A stretch of 49,004 bases of DNA from Rouxiella badensis (lineage in GTDB: Bacteria > Pseudomonadota > Gammaproteobacteria > Enterobacterales > Enterobacteriaceae). Numbering within the stretch: the stretch's first letter is position 1; each line of letters begins with the position of its first letter. The stretch covers positions 25,724 to 74,727 of the forward strand of contig NZ_MRWE01000024.1 of assembly GCF_002093665.1 (NCBI RefSeq), given 5' to 3'. Positions 30,723 through 39,912 of the stretch are shown here, piece by piece. The notes beneath the pieces were generated by a model. That model was given only the letters and a program-made list of their open reading frames with translations, was not told the DNA's origin and did not search any database. Position numbers and translations under genes: made by a program.

Positions 30723-31323
30723 TGCGCGGCATCATTGCCACGCCTCGCCCGGCAAAGAATTGGGCAAATTGACTAACAGGAAGCTGCACGTAAGACTGCG
30801 TAGCCTCGTTGTGCCCTGATGGATTATGGAAGGTAATGGTGCCCTGCTCGACGGCAGTCACCAACACCAGATGACCACCGGTGCGAGGCGGCGCAATTTC
30901 CGGGTGACGGATCCCCGGATGCACCGACGCAATAAAGAAGTGATTTTTTTCGAGCTCGGCCGCGATATCCTCGGCGGTCAATTCAACCCTAACCTGACCG
31001 GTTATCTGCAACTCATGCTTTAAAAACTCAACGAAGGGCGCGTAAATCAGCCCGCGAATATGATCCCCTTCACGCACGTAGGTCCCATAGGGCACGCTGC
31101 GGCGGGTTAATTCAAGAATGGGCACCACGTTGCCGGTGGTGGCCGCCAGCGCCATCTTCAGGCAACACATACCGCACACGTGATTTGCCCACTCGACAAA
31201 CTCCGCCTGCGACTGCGCGCCCGACGCCGGCCATGCGTCAATATCCTGCAGGCTTTTTTTGCCGCTCAGAATATCAGGCGCCAGCGACGGCGCCTCCCAT
31301 TGGCTGAAATACGGCACGCTCAT
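30706..31323 (-). CDS. C39-like cysteine-protease-fold protein
   Basis: The start at 31323 gives 205 residues (MSVPYFSQWEAPSLAPD). The layout fits Peptidase_C39_2: the catalytic Cys in HVCGMCCLKMAL, a His in GGHLVLVTAVE and an Asn in FHNPSGHN. There is no signal peptide, so it is probably cytoplasmic. It begins in TGATG overlap with the stop of the ASCH gene, showing coupled translation, and its 3' end overlaps yebV by 17 bases in the opposite direction. An upstream in-frame ATG at 31422 lies inside the ASCH gene and is less likely. Substrate unknown. Confidence 0.75.
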   Translation of the reverse strand: MSVPYFSQWEAPSLAPDILSGKKSLQDIDAWPASGAQSQAEFVEWANHVCGMCCLKMALAATTGNVVPILELTRRSVPYGTYVREGDHIRGLIYAPFVEFLKHELQITGQVRVELTAEDIAAELEKNHFFIASVHPGIRHPEIAPPRTGGHLVLVTAVEQGTITFHNPSGHNEATQSYVQLPVSQFAQFFAGRGVAMMPRTIQNA

Positions 31324-31715
31324 CAGAACGTTTCGACCAACGTGAATTTCATCAGCAGCAGCGGCATATCCGGTGCGAACATGTCGTACTCTTCGAAGAA
31401 ACGCTGCTGCTCTTTGCGCCATGAAGCCAGCGTACGATCGCCCTCACCCTCGGCAAAAGCGTGCTCTTCCGTCACCAGGTCGAATGGCACCTGTTTGACT
31501 TCGGTCAGCTTTACCGCACAAACCGGATGATTGCGGCCGTCAACCACGACAAACACTTCACCCACTTCCGGCTCGCCTTCATCGTCAAGATTGGCACAGG
31601 TCGCAGTTTTAATGCCTGCGATAACTTTTTGCGCCAAATCGTCAGCCTGCGCCTCGTTGTCACCAAAAGACCAACGTTCCGCGTCTTTATATTTTTGCGG
31701 GATAGGAGGAAGCAT
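31323..31715 (-). CDS. ASCH domain protein
   Basis: A 130-residue protein of the ASCH superfamily, a PUA-like fold linked to RNA binding and, in some members, to modified-nucleoside hydrolysis. The family pattern is visible: ERWSFGDN near residue 14, a basic KVIAGIKTAT turn, GEPEVGEVFVVVDGRNHPVCAVKLTEVKQVPF strands, and EGEGDRTLASWRKEQQRFF with the typical GEGD...W helix. AAGGAT is at the right distance from the ATG. It follows the WG-repeat pair by 83 bases with no clear terminator between, and overlaps the C39-like gene by one base. Confidence 0.82.
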   Translation of the reverse strand: MLPPIPQKYKDAERWSFGDNEAQADDLAQKVIAGIKTATCANLDDEGEPEVGEVFVVVDGRNHPVCAVKLTEVKQVPFDLVTEEHAFAEGEGDRTLASWRKEQQRFFEEYDMFAPDMPLLLMKFTLVETF

Positions 31716-31798
31716 AATTTATCCTTTTTATTTTACCGGTCTACGGGGTTAACTCTGTAAACATTAGCATGAAAATTTATCGCCGGGGATGCCGTCGA

Positions 31799-34678
31799 TT
31801 ACGGACACTTCACCGGCATCGTTTGCGGCCACAGACGGGTATTACCGCTGCCGTAAAGCACCTGTATACCGCACTCGTGGTCCACGCGAGCCAACGGTTT
31901 GCCGGTCGCGTCAAGCATCATCGACATTTTAGCCGTGGAGACAATCGCCACACCGCTGTTAAAGGCCGAGACGGCATTAAACACCGGCGGAATGACAAAG
32001 CTGCCCTGCGCATTGATATAACCATAGTTTTCCCCAACCTGCGCAAAAGCCAGCCCTTCGGAAATCAGCCCCAGACCGCTAAAGTTTATCGCTGCGGACG
32101 GGTGCCCCTGTGCGTCAATCCAGGTTTTATTGCCGTCGGCCTCGCTCAATACCGCCTGACCACCCTGCATGCCACTGCCGATGCCAGGGGTGGTAATCAC
32201 CAGCTTGCCGGTGGTATCGACGTAGCGCGTGGTCGGTTTGCCATCTTCTGTATCGTAAGAAACCGACATATCGCTGCCGGCCGGAAGCTGCCAGTTGCCG
32301 TCAGGCATCGCGGCGACACGCACGCCTTTTTCATCGATAAGCTCGGTGCCCTGCGGCTGAATGCGCAGCGCACGGGCATTGACAAACGCTGAACTCGGCA
32401 GGATTTGTGGCTGAATCTGCCAGATGCCCTGCGCGTTGAGATAGCCAATCTGCGGTTGACGAGAGAGTTTGACCCAGTCGCCCACCGCCGTAATCTTGGT
32501 CTGCTGCTCGTGCAGCTCGATGTTGCCCTGCGCGTCAAGCAGCCACGACTGTCCTTCCGCCGAGGTCGCCAGAATGCGGCCGTCGTTGAACTGATTGACG
32601 TTGAGGTCGGTCGTCAGGCCAATGCGAACCTTGCCGTCGTTGGCAATAATTTCTGACTGTAGCTCCGACGCCGGTTGGTCTGGGGTTTTGCGCGGCAGAG
32701 TGAGCTGCCACAGCGCATTGTTGATGCGACGCACGCTGGCATAGTCCGGTGCCACCAGCAGTTTGCCGCCGGCATCGATAATACCCCATTGGCCGTTTGG
32801 CAACTGTACGTCAGCCAGACCGTTCTCGAAGGTGCCTACCGATTGATAGTTCGGCCCAACGATGACCTTCTGGTTAACCACGTCATAGATGCCCCACAGC
32901 GCGCCCTCAGCGGCCGTCTCGCGGAAACGGAACCAGCCGTTGCCCACCGACTGCAACTCGAACTCGTTCGGCAGCGCGAAATGCTTACCGTGAGTGTCGA
33001 TAGTCGTCAGCTTGCCGTCTTGATAATCCAGAGCATAGCCATTGATAAACGGCGCGATATTATCCTCCGTGAGAGGAATAAGCGTTTTGCCCTGGGCGTC
33101 AACCACACCGGTTCCCTGCGCAGTTTTAACGATAAACTGCTGGGCCAGACCGCTGCGCGCCGACTCACTGCTGTCGGCTGGCTCAATATCCTGCCACTTG
33201 CCTTCAATCTGCACACCGCCGTCTGCACGAATGAATCCGGCACCTGCTTTCGAAGCATCCGGGTCGGGCCTGATCAACGCCAACGGGGAAGATTTATCAG
33301 TCTGCTGGTCGTTAAGCGGCTGAATGCGATAATCGTTCAACGCGGCAACATTTTTGGCATTCAGCAGCGTTTTACCGGCGTTATCGATGATATTGATCAG
33401 CGCACCCTGCTCGTCGTGCAACCAGAGACGACCGTTGATCACCTCGGCATTGTTGACCTGCGCCAGCCAGTTCACCGGCTGCGCACCGCCAATCAGACTC
33501 CCATCGGGTGAGATGATGGCATTCACCTTGTGCTGATCGCCCCGCGTGGTCAGCAGGAAGCTGCCGCTAGGCTGGTCGAACGGCACACTGCCCTTCGGCA
33601 AAGTAATGATCTGTTTCTTGCCGGGCACAAATACCGTCAGGTTCTCTTTACCGCTGTTATCCAGCAGGAACTCGCCCTGCACGGTCAGACCGGCGACGGC
33701 CTCATTGCTCAGCGAGGCGATTTCATTGCCGTCGTTATCAAGCAGGCTATTTTTGTCGGCCGTTTTAGCCAGCCAGAACTTGTCATTCAGCGGGCTAACG
33801 GACTGATAAGTCTTGTCATTCAACACGCCGTCGGTGCGAATCAGCTGCACACCGTCTTGGGTTTTGGCTATCGCCAACGCCGTATTGCTGTCATTTAGCG
33901 TAATGTTGCTGAACTGTGGGTTGATACGCCAGTCCAGATTCTGACTGGCGATGCCATAGCCCTGATCGGCGTCGCGAGCGATAAACAGTCCGCTCTGCCC
34001 GAAAGGCAGCACCACTTCCATCTTGTCATTGGCCACGTGGCGCTTGTCGTCAGGCGACAGCAGCACGGTTTTGTAGTTCAGCGCCAGTCGGGCCGGATTA
34101 CCGTCGGACAACTGTACGTCATCGACCAACGCATCGAGTGGCTTGCCAACGGTTTGTCCCTTACGGTTGATGATTTCGTTTTTGCCAGCATTGTTGACCA
34201 CTGCAAGGTCAACCTGAGTGAAATTCCCGGCCTTATCAAAGATCGGCTGAATAACCCAGTTGCCGGTATTATCGATGTATCCCCATTTGCCTTTTTGCTG
34301 CGCCGCGGCGAGACCGTAGTAATAGTCACCGACCTGCTCAAAAACAGGTTTAATCACCAATTGACCCCGATTATCGAGGAAGCCCCAGCGGTGGCCGTCC
34401 AGGCCTTTCTCCAGCGCGACGTCATCGATAGCCTGCTGAGCATCGGGAAGCAACACGGCAGCACGGCCATCATGCACCGGGCGGATACAAATATTCAGAG
34501 TGGCAGGCTGCGCCGTTTCGGCACGCAGCGTGGCGTCGGTCAGGTTAGACGGCCCGAAACAGGCGGTGTCGGTATCGGCCTGAGCCGCAAAGGTCAGACC
34601 CAGCAGGCCAACGGTCCCACCGACGGTGATAACCTGGCGCACGGCGCGCGAAAGAGGCTTAAGGTTCATCAGTTTCAT
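31799..34678 (-). CDS. Large exported WG-repeat protein, second of a tandem pair
   Basis: The ATG at 34678 overlaps the stop of the upstream paralogue as ATGA and opens an export signal (MKLMNLKPLSRAVRQVITV..., cleavage near AQA-DTDTA), giving 959 residues. WG/KWG-type units recur along the whole chain, for example HRWGFLDNRGQLVIKPVF, GKWGYIDNTGNWVIQPIF, GQWGIIDAGGKLLVAPDY and ENYGYINAQGSFVIPPVF. Two Cys lie close after the signal (ACFGP, NICIRP) and two at the C-terminus (HECGIQ, VKCP), the same 2+2 plan as its partner. The function is unknown. Repeated beta structure suggests a secreted or periplasmic binding scaffold. Confidence 0.85.
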   Translation of the reverse strand: MKLMNLKPLSRAVRQVITVGGTVGLLGLTFAAQADTDTACFGPSNLTDATLRAETAQPATLNICIRPVHDGRAAVLLPDAQQAIDDVALEKGLDGHRWGFLDNRGQLVIKPVFEQVGDYYYGLAAAQQKGKWGYIDNTGNWVIQPIFDKAGNFTQVDLAVVNNAGKNEIINRKGQTVGKPLDALVDDVQLSDGNPARLALNYKTVLLSPDDKRHVANDKMEVVLPFGQSGLFIARDADQGYGIASQNLDWRINPQFSNITLNDSNTALAIAKTQDGVQLIRTDGVLNDKTYQSVSPLNDKFWLAKTADKNSLLDNDGNEIASLSNEAVAGLTVQGEFLLDNSGKENLTVFVPGKKQIITLPKGSVPFDQPSGSFLLTTRGDQHKVNAIISPDGSLIGGAQPVNWLAQVNNAEVINGRLWLHDEQGALINIIDNAGKTLLNAKNVAALNDYRIQPLNDQQTDKSSPLALIRPDPDASKAGAGFIRADGGVQIEGKWQDIEPADSSESARSGLAQQFIVKTAQGTGVVDAQGKTLIPLTEDNIAPFINGYALDYQDGKLTTIDTHGKHFALPNEFELQSVGNGWFRFRETAAEGALWGIYDVVNQKVIVGPNYQSVGTFENGLADVQLPNGQWGIIDAGGKLLVAPDYASVRRINNALWQLTLPRKTPDQPASELQSEIIANDGKVRIGLTTDLNVNQFNDGRILATSAEGQSWLLDAQGNIELHEQQTKITAVGDWVKLSRQPQIGYLNAQGIWQIQPQILPSSAFVNARALRIQPQGTELIDEKGVRVAAMPDGNWQLPAGSDMSVSYDTEDGKPTTRYVDTTGKLVITTPGIGSGMQGGQAVLSEADGNKTWIDAQGHPSAAINFSGLGLISEGLAFAQVGENYGYINAQGSFVIPPVFNAVSAFNSGVAIVSTAKMSMMLDATGKPLARVDHECGIQVLYGSGNTRLWPQTMPVKCP

Positions 34679-37452
34679 TGTGCCTCTCCGTTTTGAGCGG
34701 AATTGGCACAACTCACCGTTTTCGCAGGCCAGGTTTGTTTGTTTTTGGCATCCAGAATAACGCGCTGATTACAGCGCAGCGCAAACTGCGCCTGCACAGC
34801 GCCGTCGGTGTTGATAACCTGCACCAGCCCCTTGGCGGCCACCCAGGCGCGTTTCTCGCTAAAGTCGGTCGCCCAATTGTATTTCGGTAGAATCGTGAAG
34901 CTACCGGTGCCATTGATGTAACCAATAAGCGGACCGTAGGTATCCTGCTTCACCGCTTTGGCACGGGTGTCTTTCATCGCACCGACCTGGGTAAAGTAGC
35001 TGCCAATCAGCTGTTTGCCGCTGGCATCGATGAATCCATACAGACCGTTAGCGCCCCGCAGCGGCACCATGCCCTCGCTCGAGGCGGCAGGCAGGATGCT
35101 GTTCAAGCCAGGATAACGTTGAACTTCATTGCCCTGCGTATCAAAGAGTACGGTTTCGCCGGTGCTGTCGTCATTCATGACAATGCGATCCATCGAGGCA
35201 AGCGGCTGTGCATTGTCTTTATCAGCCAGAGGCTCAATGCCGTTTTGATCGATCAGGGTAATGCGTTTGTCGCTCAGCGCGCTGGCCCAGTTTTGTGGCG
35301 TAATAAAGTTCAGTGGAGCCGAATAGGCTGGCGCAATCTGCCAATTGCCCTGGTCATCGACAGCACCATAGTGCGGCCCAAAGCTCAGCAGCGTCCAGTC
35401 ACCGTCAATGTGAATAGACTGCGGCACAACGTCTTTACTGACCACCGAACGGCCGTCGTCATCCATCAGGCCAACGCCGCCGTTTGCCGGCTGGATTAAC
35501 CAGTGATTATCCCCCACCTTCTGCGGGTTGCTCAGCAAATCGCTTGCTAATGCCAGGCCGCTGATGGCGCTGTAGAGGCTATAGCGCGTGCTGCCGTCAC
35601 CGTGTTCGCCCGGCTGGTCGCCGTCGGCAATCACGAAAATACTGTCGCCTACCGGCTGCGGCTTGCCGGTTCGGTTAGCGTCTGGAGCAATGGCCCACTG
35701 ACCTTTGGTATCGATAACTCCCCATCCTGCGGCCACTTTTGCCAGTGCGTAACCGTCGTGGAATGCCTCAAGCTGTGTGAAGCGGGTTGGAATTTTAGCG
35801 CTGTTGCTGGCGATGTCCCAGATACCCCAACGGCGGTCATTATTGTCGCCCTCGGTGTAAAGCAGGTCACCGCCGGAAATTGACTGCGCGGTCTGTATCA
35901 CGCGAGTTGGGATATCAATAAGGTTGCCCAGTGAGTCAATAACCTTGCGGCTTTCAACGTTCTTGTCATCGACGACCATCGCCCAGGCATAAGGCCCGTC
36001 AAACGGCGATATCTGCTTGAATTTTGGCTGGATTACCCACTGACCGTCGGCATTGACCGCGCCAGTCGTGCCGTTTTCGGTTTTCACCACCAGCGGCCCC
36101 ATACGGCCCGGCGCATCCAGCGACGCCCACTGCGGGCTGTTAAAGATAAGCCCTTGCGAGGTGAGAATCGCAGGCACTTTCTTTTTGTCGACCGGCGTCA
36201 GCAGCGCCATCGGCAGCCCCGCAGGCTGAGACACGGCGTTGTCGTCAAGTCCGCGAGCATCCAGCGGCTGAACCTTGTAATCGTTTAGCGCAGTCAGCGT
36301 TGCCTGCGTCAGCAGACCGACGCCGTTGCTGTCATAAACCTGCACCAGCTGGGCAGATTTATCCTCTGTGCCACGGTCAGCCTGCAATACCCAAAGATGC
36401 CCGTTCTGGGTGAGTAACTGAGGCTTGTTGGCTTTAACATCGACAATGCGATCGTCAGGGCCCACCATCACGATGCCCTTACTGCCCTGACCAATCAGCC
36501 AGTGGCCCCAGGTGTGGAATTCCTCGGCCTGATCGGCTGGAATATCCTGAGTTTTCTCTAATTTATTACTGAGTAATTGCTGAACATTGTTTGCATCCAC
36601 CACCAGCCAACTGCCTGAACTCAGTGGTTTTACGGATTTGTACTGTTCTTTGCTCAGACTGACGCCGTTGCGGTCGAAGAAGGTCCAGCTTGACTTGCCC
36701 TTCACCGCAACCACGTTACCGTTAAGCATCGGTTCGTTGCGGGTCTTCAGCTTCATGGGGTCAATCGCCCATTCGCCGCTGTCATCGAGGTAACCCCAAT
36801 ATCCACTTTGCGCCGTATCGCGCTGCTGAGCAGGAATAAGGCCAGACTGCGGCTCGTCAAGGTTCATAACATCATCCGGTAGCGACACGGAACGGCCTGA
36901 TGATGCATTCCACAGCGCAGGAGAGATCTGCATCTGGACGCTGGCCAGCGGCTGCCCTTGTTTAAAACCTTCAGAGTTGAGAGAGGCGGCGAACGGTAAG
37001 GTCTTGATGACTGCCCCCTGGCGGTCTATCAACGCCAGACGATCGTCGATGACCACCAACGCAGTGCCTTTGGCGTTGAAATCGGTAGCGCGGGTGAAGC
37101 GTGCCGGGATTGCCAGATTGCCTTTTGCATCTATATAGCCAAACAAGTCATCTTTCTTGACAGCGGCCAGTCCGTTGACAAAGCCACGGGCTTCACGATA
37201 TGCAGGCTCGATGGCCATCTTACCTGAAACATCGATGTATCCCCACAGGCCTTGCGACTCACGGGCCGAGCCCATCATTACCGGTGCCAGCCCCTGCTGG
37301 AAAGGCTGCTGGCAGCCATCCGCGGTTTTGGCAATGGCACACGCGCGAAGCCAAGCCTCATCGGCATGGGCTGGCGTAGAAAATGCTGCTCCGAGAACCA
37401 GCGCTAAGGCACTGAAATTCATGACATGTTTTAGTGTTTCGGAATAAATCAT
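34675..37452 (-). CDS. Large exported WG-repeat protein, first of a tandem pair
   Basis: This 925-residue protein starts at the ATG at 37452 with AAGGGAATC upstream. A signal peptide spans about residues 1-30 (cleavage near AHA-DEAW). WG-repeat units include GLWGYIDVSGKMAIEPAY, DLFGYIDAKGNLAIPARF, GYWGYLDDSGEWAIDPM, GWGVIDTKGQWAIAPD and GLYGFIDASGKQLIGSYF. The Cys pairs (ACAIAK/DGCQQP and LRCNQR/VSCANS) match its partner's placement. The central motif NDYKVQPLDARG corresponds to NDYRIQPLNDQQ in the partner, so the two arose by duplication and then diverged. It is first of a four-gene minus-strand set. Function unknown. Confidence 0.85.
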   Translation of the reverse strand: MIYSETLKHVMNFSALALVLGAAFSTPAHADEAWLRACAIAKTADGCQQPFQQGLAPVMMGSARESQGLWGYIDVSGKMAIEPAYREARGFVNGLAAVKKDDLFGYIDAKGNLAIPARFTRATDFNAKGTALVVIDDRLALIDRQGAVIKTLPFAASLNSEGFKQGQPLASVQMQISPALWNASSGRSVSLPDDVMNLDEPQSGLIPAQQRDTAQSGYWGYLDDSGEWAIDPMKLKTRNEPMLNGNVVAVKGKSSWTFFDRNGVSLSKEQYKSVKPLSSGSWLVVDANNVQQLLSNKLEKTQDIPADQAEEFHTWGHWLIGQGSKGIVMVGPDDRIVDVKANKPQLLTQNGHLWVLQADRGTEDKSAQLVQVYDSNGVGLLTQATLTALNDYKVQPLDARGLDDNAVSQPAGLPMALLTPVDKKKVPAILTSQGLIFNSPQWASLDAPGRMGPLVVKTENGTTGAVNADGQWVIQPKFKQISPFDGPYAWAMVVDDKNVESRKVIDSLGNLIDIPTRVIQTAQSISGGDLLYTEGDNNDRRWGIWDIASNSAKIPTRFTQLEAFHDGYALAKVAAGWGVIDTKGQWAIAPDANRTGKPQPVGDSIFVIADGDQPGEHGDGSTRYSLYSAISGLALASDLLSNPQKVGDNHWLIQPANGGVGLMDDDGRSVVSKDVVPQSIHIDGDWTLLSFGPHYGAVDDQGNWQIAPAYSAPLNFITPQNWASALSDKRITLIDQNGIEPLADKDNAQPLASMDRIVMNDDSTGETVLFDTQGNEVQRYPGLNSILPAASSEGMVPLRGANGLYGFIDASGKQLIGSYFTQVGAMKDTRAKAVKQDTYGPLIGYINGTGSFTILPKYNWATDFSEKRAWVAAKGLVQVINTDGAVQAQFALRCNQRVILDAKNKQTWPAKTVSCANSAQNGEAQ

Positions 37453-37925
37453 CCGATTCCCTTATGACTGAAAAATGATGAAAAGTTTGAAGCTGGAACC
37501 CACAGAGATTGATAAGGTACCGCTGGCAGCGAAAATTCGATGATAATCAGATTCAATGTAATGTTGTCCGCTGTTTCTTATAGGGTGTCAGCTTGCGCAA
37601 GAAAAAGCAGCTATTTTATTAGCTGGTAACGAATGAATACACTTTATAACGACATCAGCGTGTAAAAAAACGACATTTTGCCCTTTCTAGCGCAAAAATT
37701 TGTTTAAAACTCGGCAACCTGACGCTGAACTGCGCCACAGGCTTCGCCCATAACGCCGTTTTACGAAATTCTCATCTTAAATTTATAGCAGATACAGAGC
37801 GATAGTCCGTCCTTCGTTTGACACTCTGTGAAGCATTGCCAAGCGCATTCAGAAACTGCATCCTGTGTGATGCACAACGCAACCTCTCAACAGTTATCCT
37901 CTTATAAAGAGACAGATTAACCGCC
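37453..37925. other. Divergent intergenic region between the WG-repeat operon and the M20 gene
   Basis: This 473-base stretch must contain the promoters of the WG-repeat operon (minus) and the M20 amidohydrolase gene (plus). I see A/T-rich tracts but no recognisable operator, small gene or strong hairpin. Confidence 0.5.
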
Positions 37926-39104
37926 ATGACTATTAAAAATCTTTGCACCATTGCTGACGTAGCCGACCTCGAGCCTGGCCTGCGTGAGATTCGCCAACAC
38001 CTGCATCAAAACCCAGAATTATCCAACGAAGAAGCCAAGACTGCCGAACTGGTTGCCAAAAAACTCCATGAGCTGGGGTTTGAGGTTACGACCGGCGTTG
38101 GCGGCTACGGCGTTGTCGGCTCCCTTAAGGTCGGTAACGGCACGCGCAGCATCGGTATTCGTGCCGATATGGACGCCCTGCCTATCCTCGAACAGACCGG
38201 TCTTGCGTACGCCAGCAACGTGAGCGGCAAAATGCACGCCTGCGGCCACGATGGCCACACCACGATGCTGCTCGGTGCGGCCGCACAGCTGGCACGCAGC
38301 CGCAACTTCTCCGGCACTGTGCACCTTTTCTTCCAGCCTGCGGAAGAAATTGGCTTCAACAGCGGTGCTGAACGTATGCTGGCTGAGGGACTGTTCGACA
38401 GATTCCCTTGCGACGCAGTCTTCGGCCTGCACAACCACCCGGGTTATCCCGTGGGTAAAATGATGTTCCGCACGGGCGCGTTTATGGCAGCTTGCGATAC
38501 CGTTAACGTGACCATTCACGGTAAAGGCGGTCACGCGGCGCGTCCTCACATGACCGTTGACCCAATTTTGGTCGCCAGCAGCCTGGTTGTCGCACTTCAG
38601 AGCATCATTTCACGCAACATCGACCCTAATGAAACCGCCGTTATCACCATCGGTTCGCTGCATTCGGGCTTTGCCGCCAACGTTATCCCTGATAGCGCGC
38701 GTCTCGAGATGAGCGTGCGTTCATTTGATACCGGCGTGCGTAAAATTCTGGAAGACCGTATCAAAGCGCTGATCGCCAGCCATGCGGAAGGTTACGGCGC
38801 TCGCGCAGAGATTGACTATGTGCCCGGTTATCCGGTGTTGGTCAACCATCAAAAAGAGACCGAATTTGCCACTCAGGTCGCTCAAGAGCTGCTCGGTGAA
38901 GAGAATGTGGTACCCGACCTGCCGCCTATCTCCGGCAGCGAGGACTTTGCCTACTTCCTACAGCAAAAACCGGGCTGCTTCCTGCGTATGGGCAACGGTG
39001 ACAGTGCCGTACTGCATAACCCGGCCTATAATTTTAACGACGAAAGTCTGCCCTTTGGCGTCGCCTACTGGACCCGTCTGGTCGAACGCTACCTGGCCGA
39101 TTAA
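37926..39104 (+). CDS. M20 family amidohydrolase (hippurate hydrolase-like)
   Basis: This 392-residue protein belongs to the M20D amidohydrolase group, metal-dependent enzymes that cleave N-acyl or N-aromatic acyl amino acids (hippurate, indole-acetyl amino acids). Motifs are RQHLHQNPELSNEE near the N-terminus, RADMDALPI, MHACGHDGHT with metal ligands, QPAEEIG with the catalytic Glu, HNHPG and the dimer-domain HGKGGHAARP, then SGSEDFAYF. No signal peptide is seen, so it is cytoplasmic. It stands alone between the WG operon and the extensin-like gene; no transporter is next to it. The exact substrate cannot be read from sequence. Confidence 0.88.
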   Translation: MTIKNLCTIADVADLEPGLREIRQHLHQNPELSNEEAKTAELVAKKLHELGFEVTTGVGGYGVVGSLKVGNGTRSIGIRADMDALPILEQTGLAYASNVSGKMHACGHDGHTTMLLGAAAQLARSRNFSGTVHLFFQPAEEIGFNSGAERMLAEGLFDRFPCDAVFGLHNHPGYPVGKMMFRTGAFMAACDTVNVTIHGKGGHAARPHMTVDPILVASSLVVALQSIISRNIDPNETAVITIGSLHSGFAANVIPDSARLEMSVRSFDTGVRKILEDRIKALIASHAEGYGARAEIDYVPGYPVLVNHQKETEFATQVAQELLGEENVVPDLPPISGSEDFAYFLQQKPGCFLRMGNGDSAVLHNPAYNFNDESLPFGVAYWTRLVERYLAD

Positions 39105-39130
39105 TTGAAAGACTCTGTCAGCGTCTTCTG

Positions 39131-39829
39131 TTAGCGGCAGAATCCAAACCAGCGCATGCCAAGATGAAAATGATTGGCGTGCGCTGCGTTATAATCCGGC
39201 CCAATAATATTGCCAAAAAACGGACAGGCTCCGCGAAAGACCTGATGCAGATAGTCGGCGTCCTTTCCCTCTCGTTTCCATCCGCTTGCTACGGTCACAT
39301 CTTCACCGTCCTTCATCCTGAAACCCGCGACGTCCAGGGCCTCGGCAGTCGCATGCTCACTCAGCCTGCCCACCGCACGGTGATAAACATTGCGACAGGC
39401 AAAGCTGCCGAGGTGGTCGATTCTGACCAGCCTTTGGCCAAAGACCTGCTCGGCAAGGGGTGCGGCCGCCTGTGCCACAAACATCGTGCCGCTGACTGCC
39501 AACGGACAGCTCGCCAAAAAGCTCGAGCTCAGCGCCACCGAACCGAAATTTTGTACTCGCACTGCGCCGGTCAAAGGACACTGGCCACCGCTATCAGGTA
39601 CAGATTGGAAATTAATCAGGCCTGCGGCCCTGGCACTCTCGAGCACGGCAAGGCACGCAGCCTGATTTTTACTTATTTTCCTGAGTTTATACTGAGTCAT
39701 CAGGCCGGGAGCATCGGTCACTGACAATGGCGTAAAAGGATTGTATTGCGCGGGCAGTTGGCTCTCTAACCACGGAAAAAAGGCGACACTCACACCCAGT
39801 AAAACCAACGCGAAGAGGATATAACGCAT
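39131..39829 (-). CDS. Extensin-like C-terminal domain protein
   Basis: The start at 39829 (MRYILFALVLLGVSVAFFPWLE) gives 232 residues with one N-terminal hydrophobic anchor or signal. The rest is the extensin-like C domain: CLAVLESARAAGLINF near residue 58, GGQCPL, SFACRNVYHR, the LSEHATAEALDVAGFRM motif, and HANHFHLGMRWFGFCR at the end. The His/Asp/His-x-His arrangement resembles LAS-type (VanY-like) metallopeptidases, so a role on peptidoglycan peptides is plausible. Multiple Cys suggest disulfides outside the cytoplasm. It faces the S51 gene divergently. Confidence 0.8.
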   Translation of the reverse strand: MRYILFALVLLGVSVAFFPWLESQLPAQYNPFTPLSVTDAPGLMTQYKLRKISKNQAACLAVLESARAAGLINFQSVPDSGGQCPLTGAVRVQNFGSVALSSSFLASCPLAVSGTMFVAQAAAPLAEQVFGQRLVRIDHLGSFACRNVYHRAVGRLSEHATAEALDVAGFRMKDGEDVTVASGWKREGKDADYLHQVFRGACPFFGNIIGPDYNAAHANHFHLGMRWFGFCR

Positions 39830-39912
39830 ACCCTTTGCTCCTCTGGCGACCATGACATTACGAATTTTCTATTATAGTGAAGGATATGCGATTTATTTGA
39901 GACGAGGTAAAG

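Noticed and set aside
32675-33511. 278-codon open frame on the plus strand opposite the second WG-repeat gene
   Set aside because: Composition mirrors the WG gene, whose repeats are clear on the minus strand. No start signal or homology.
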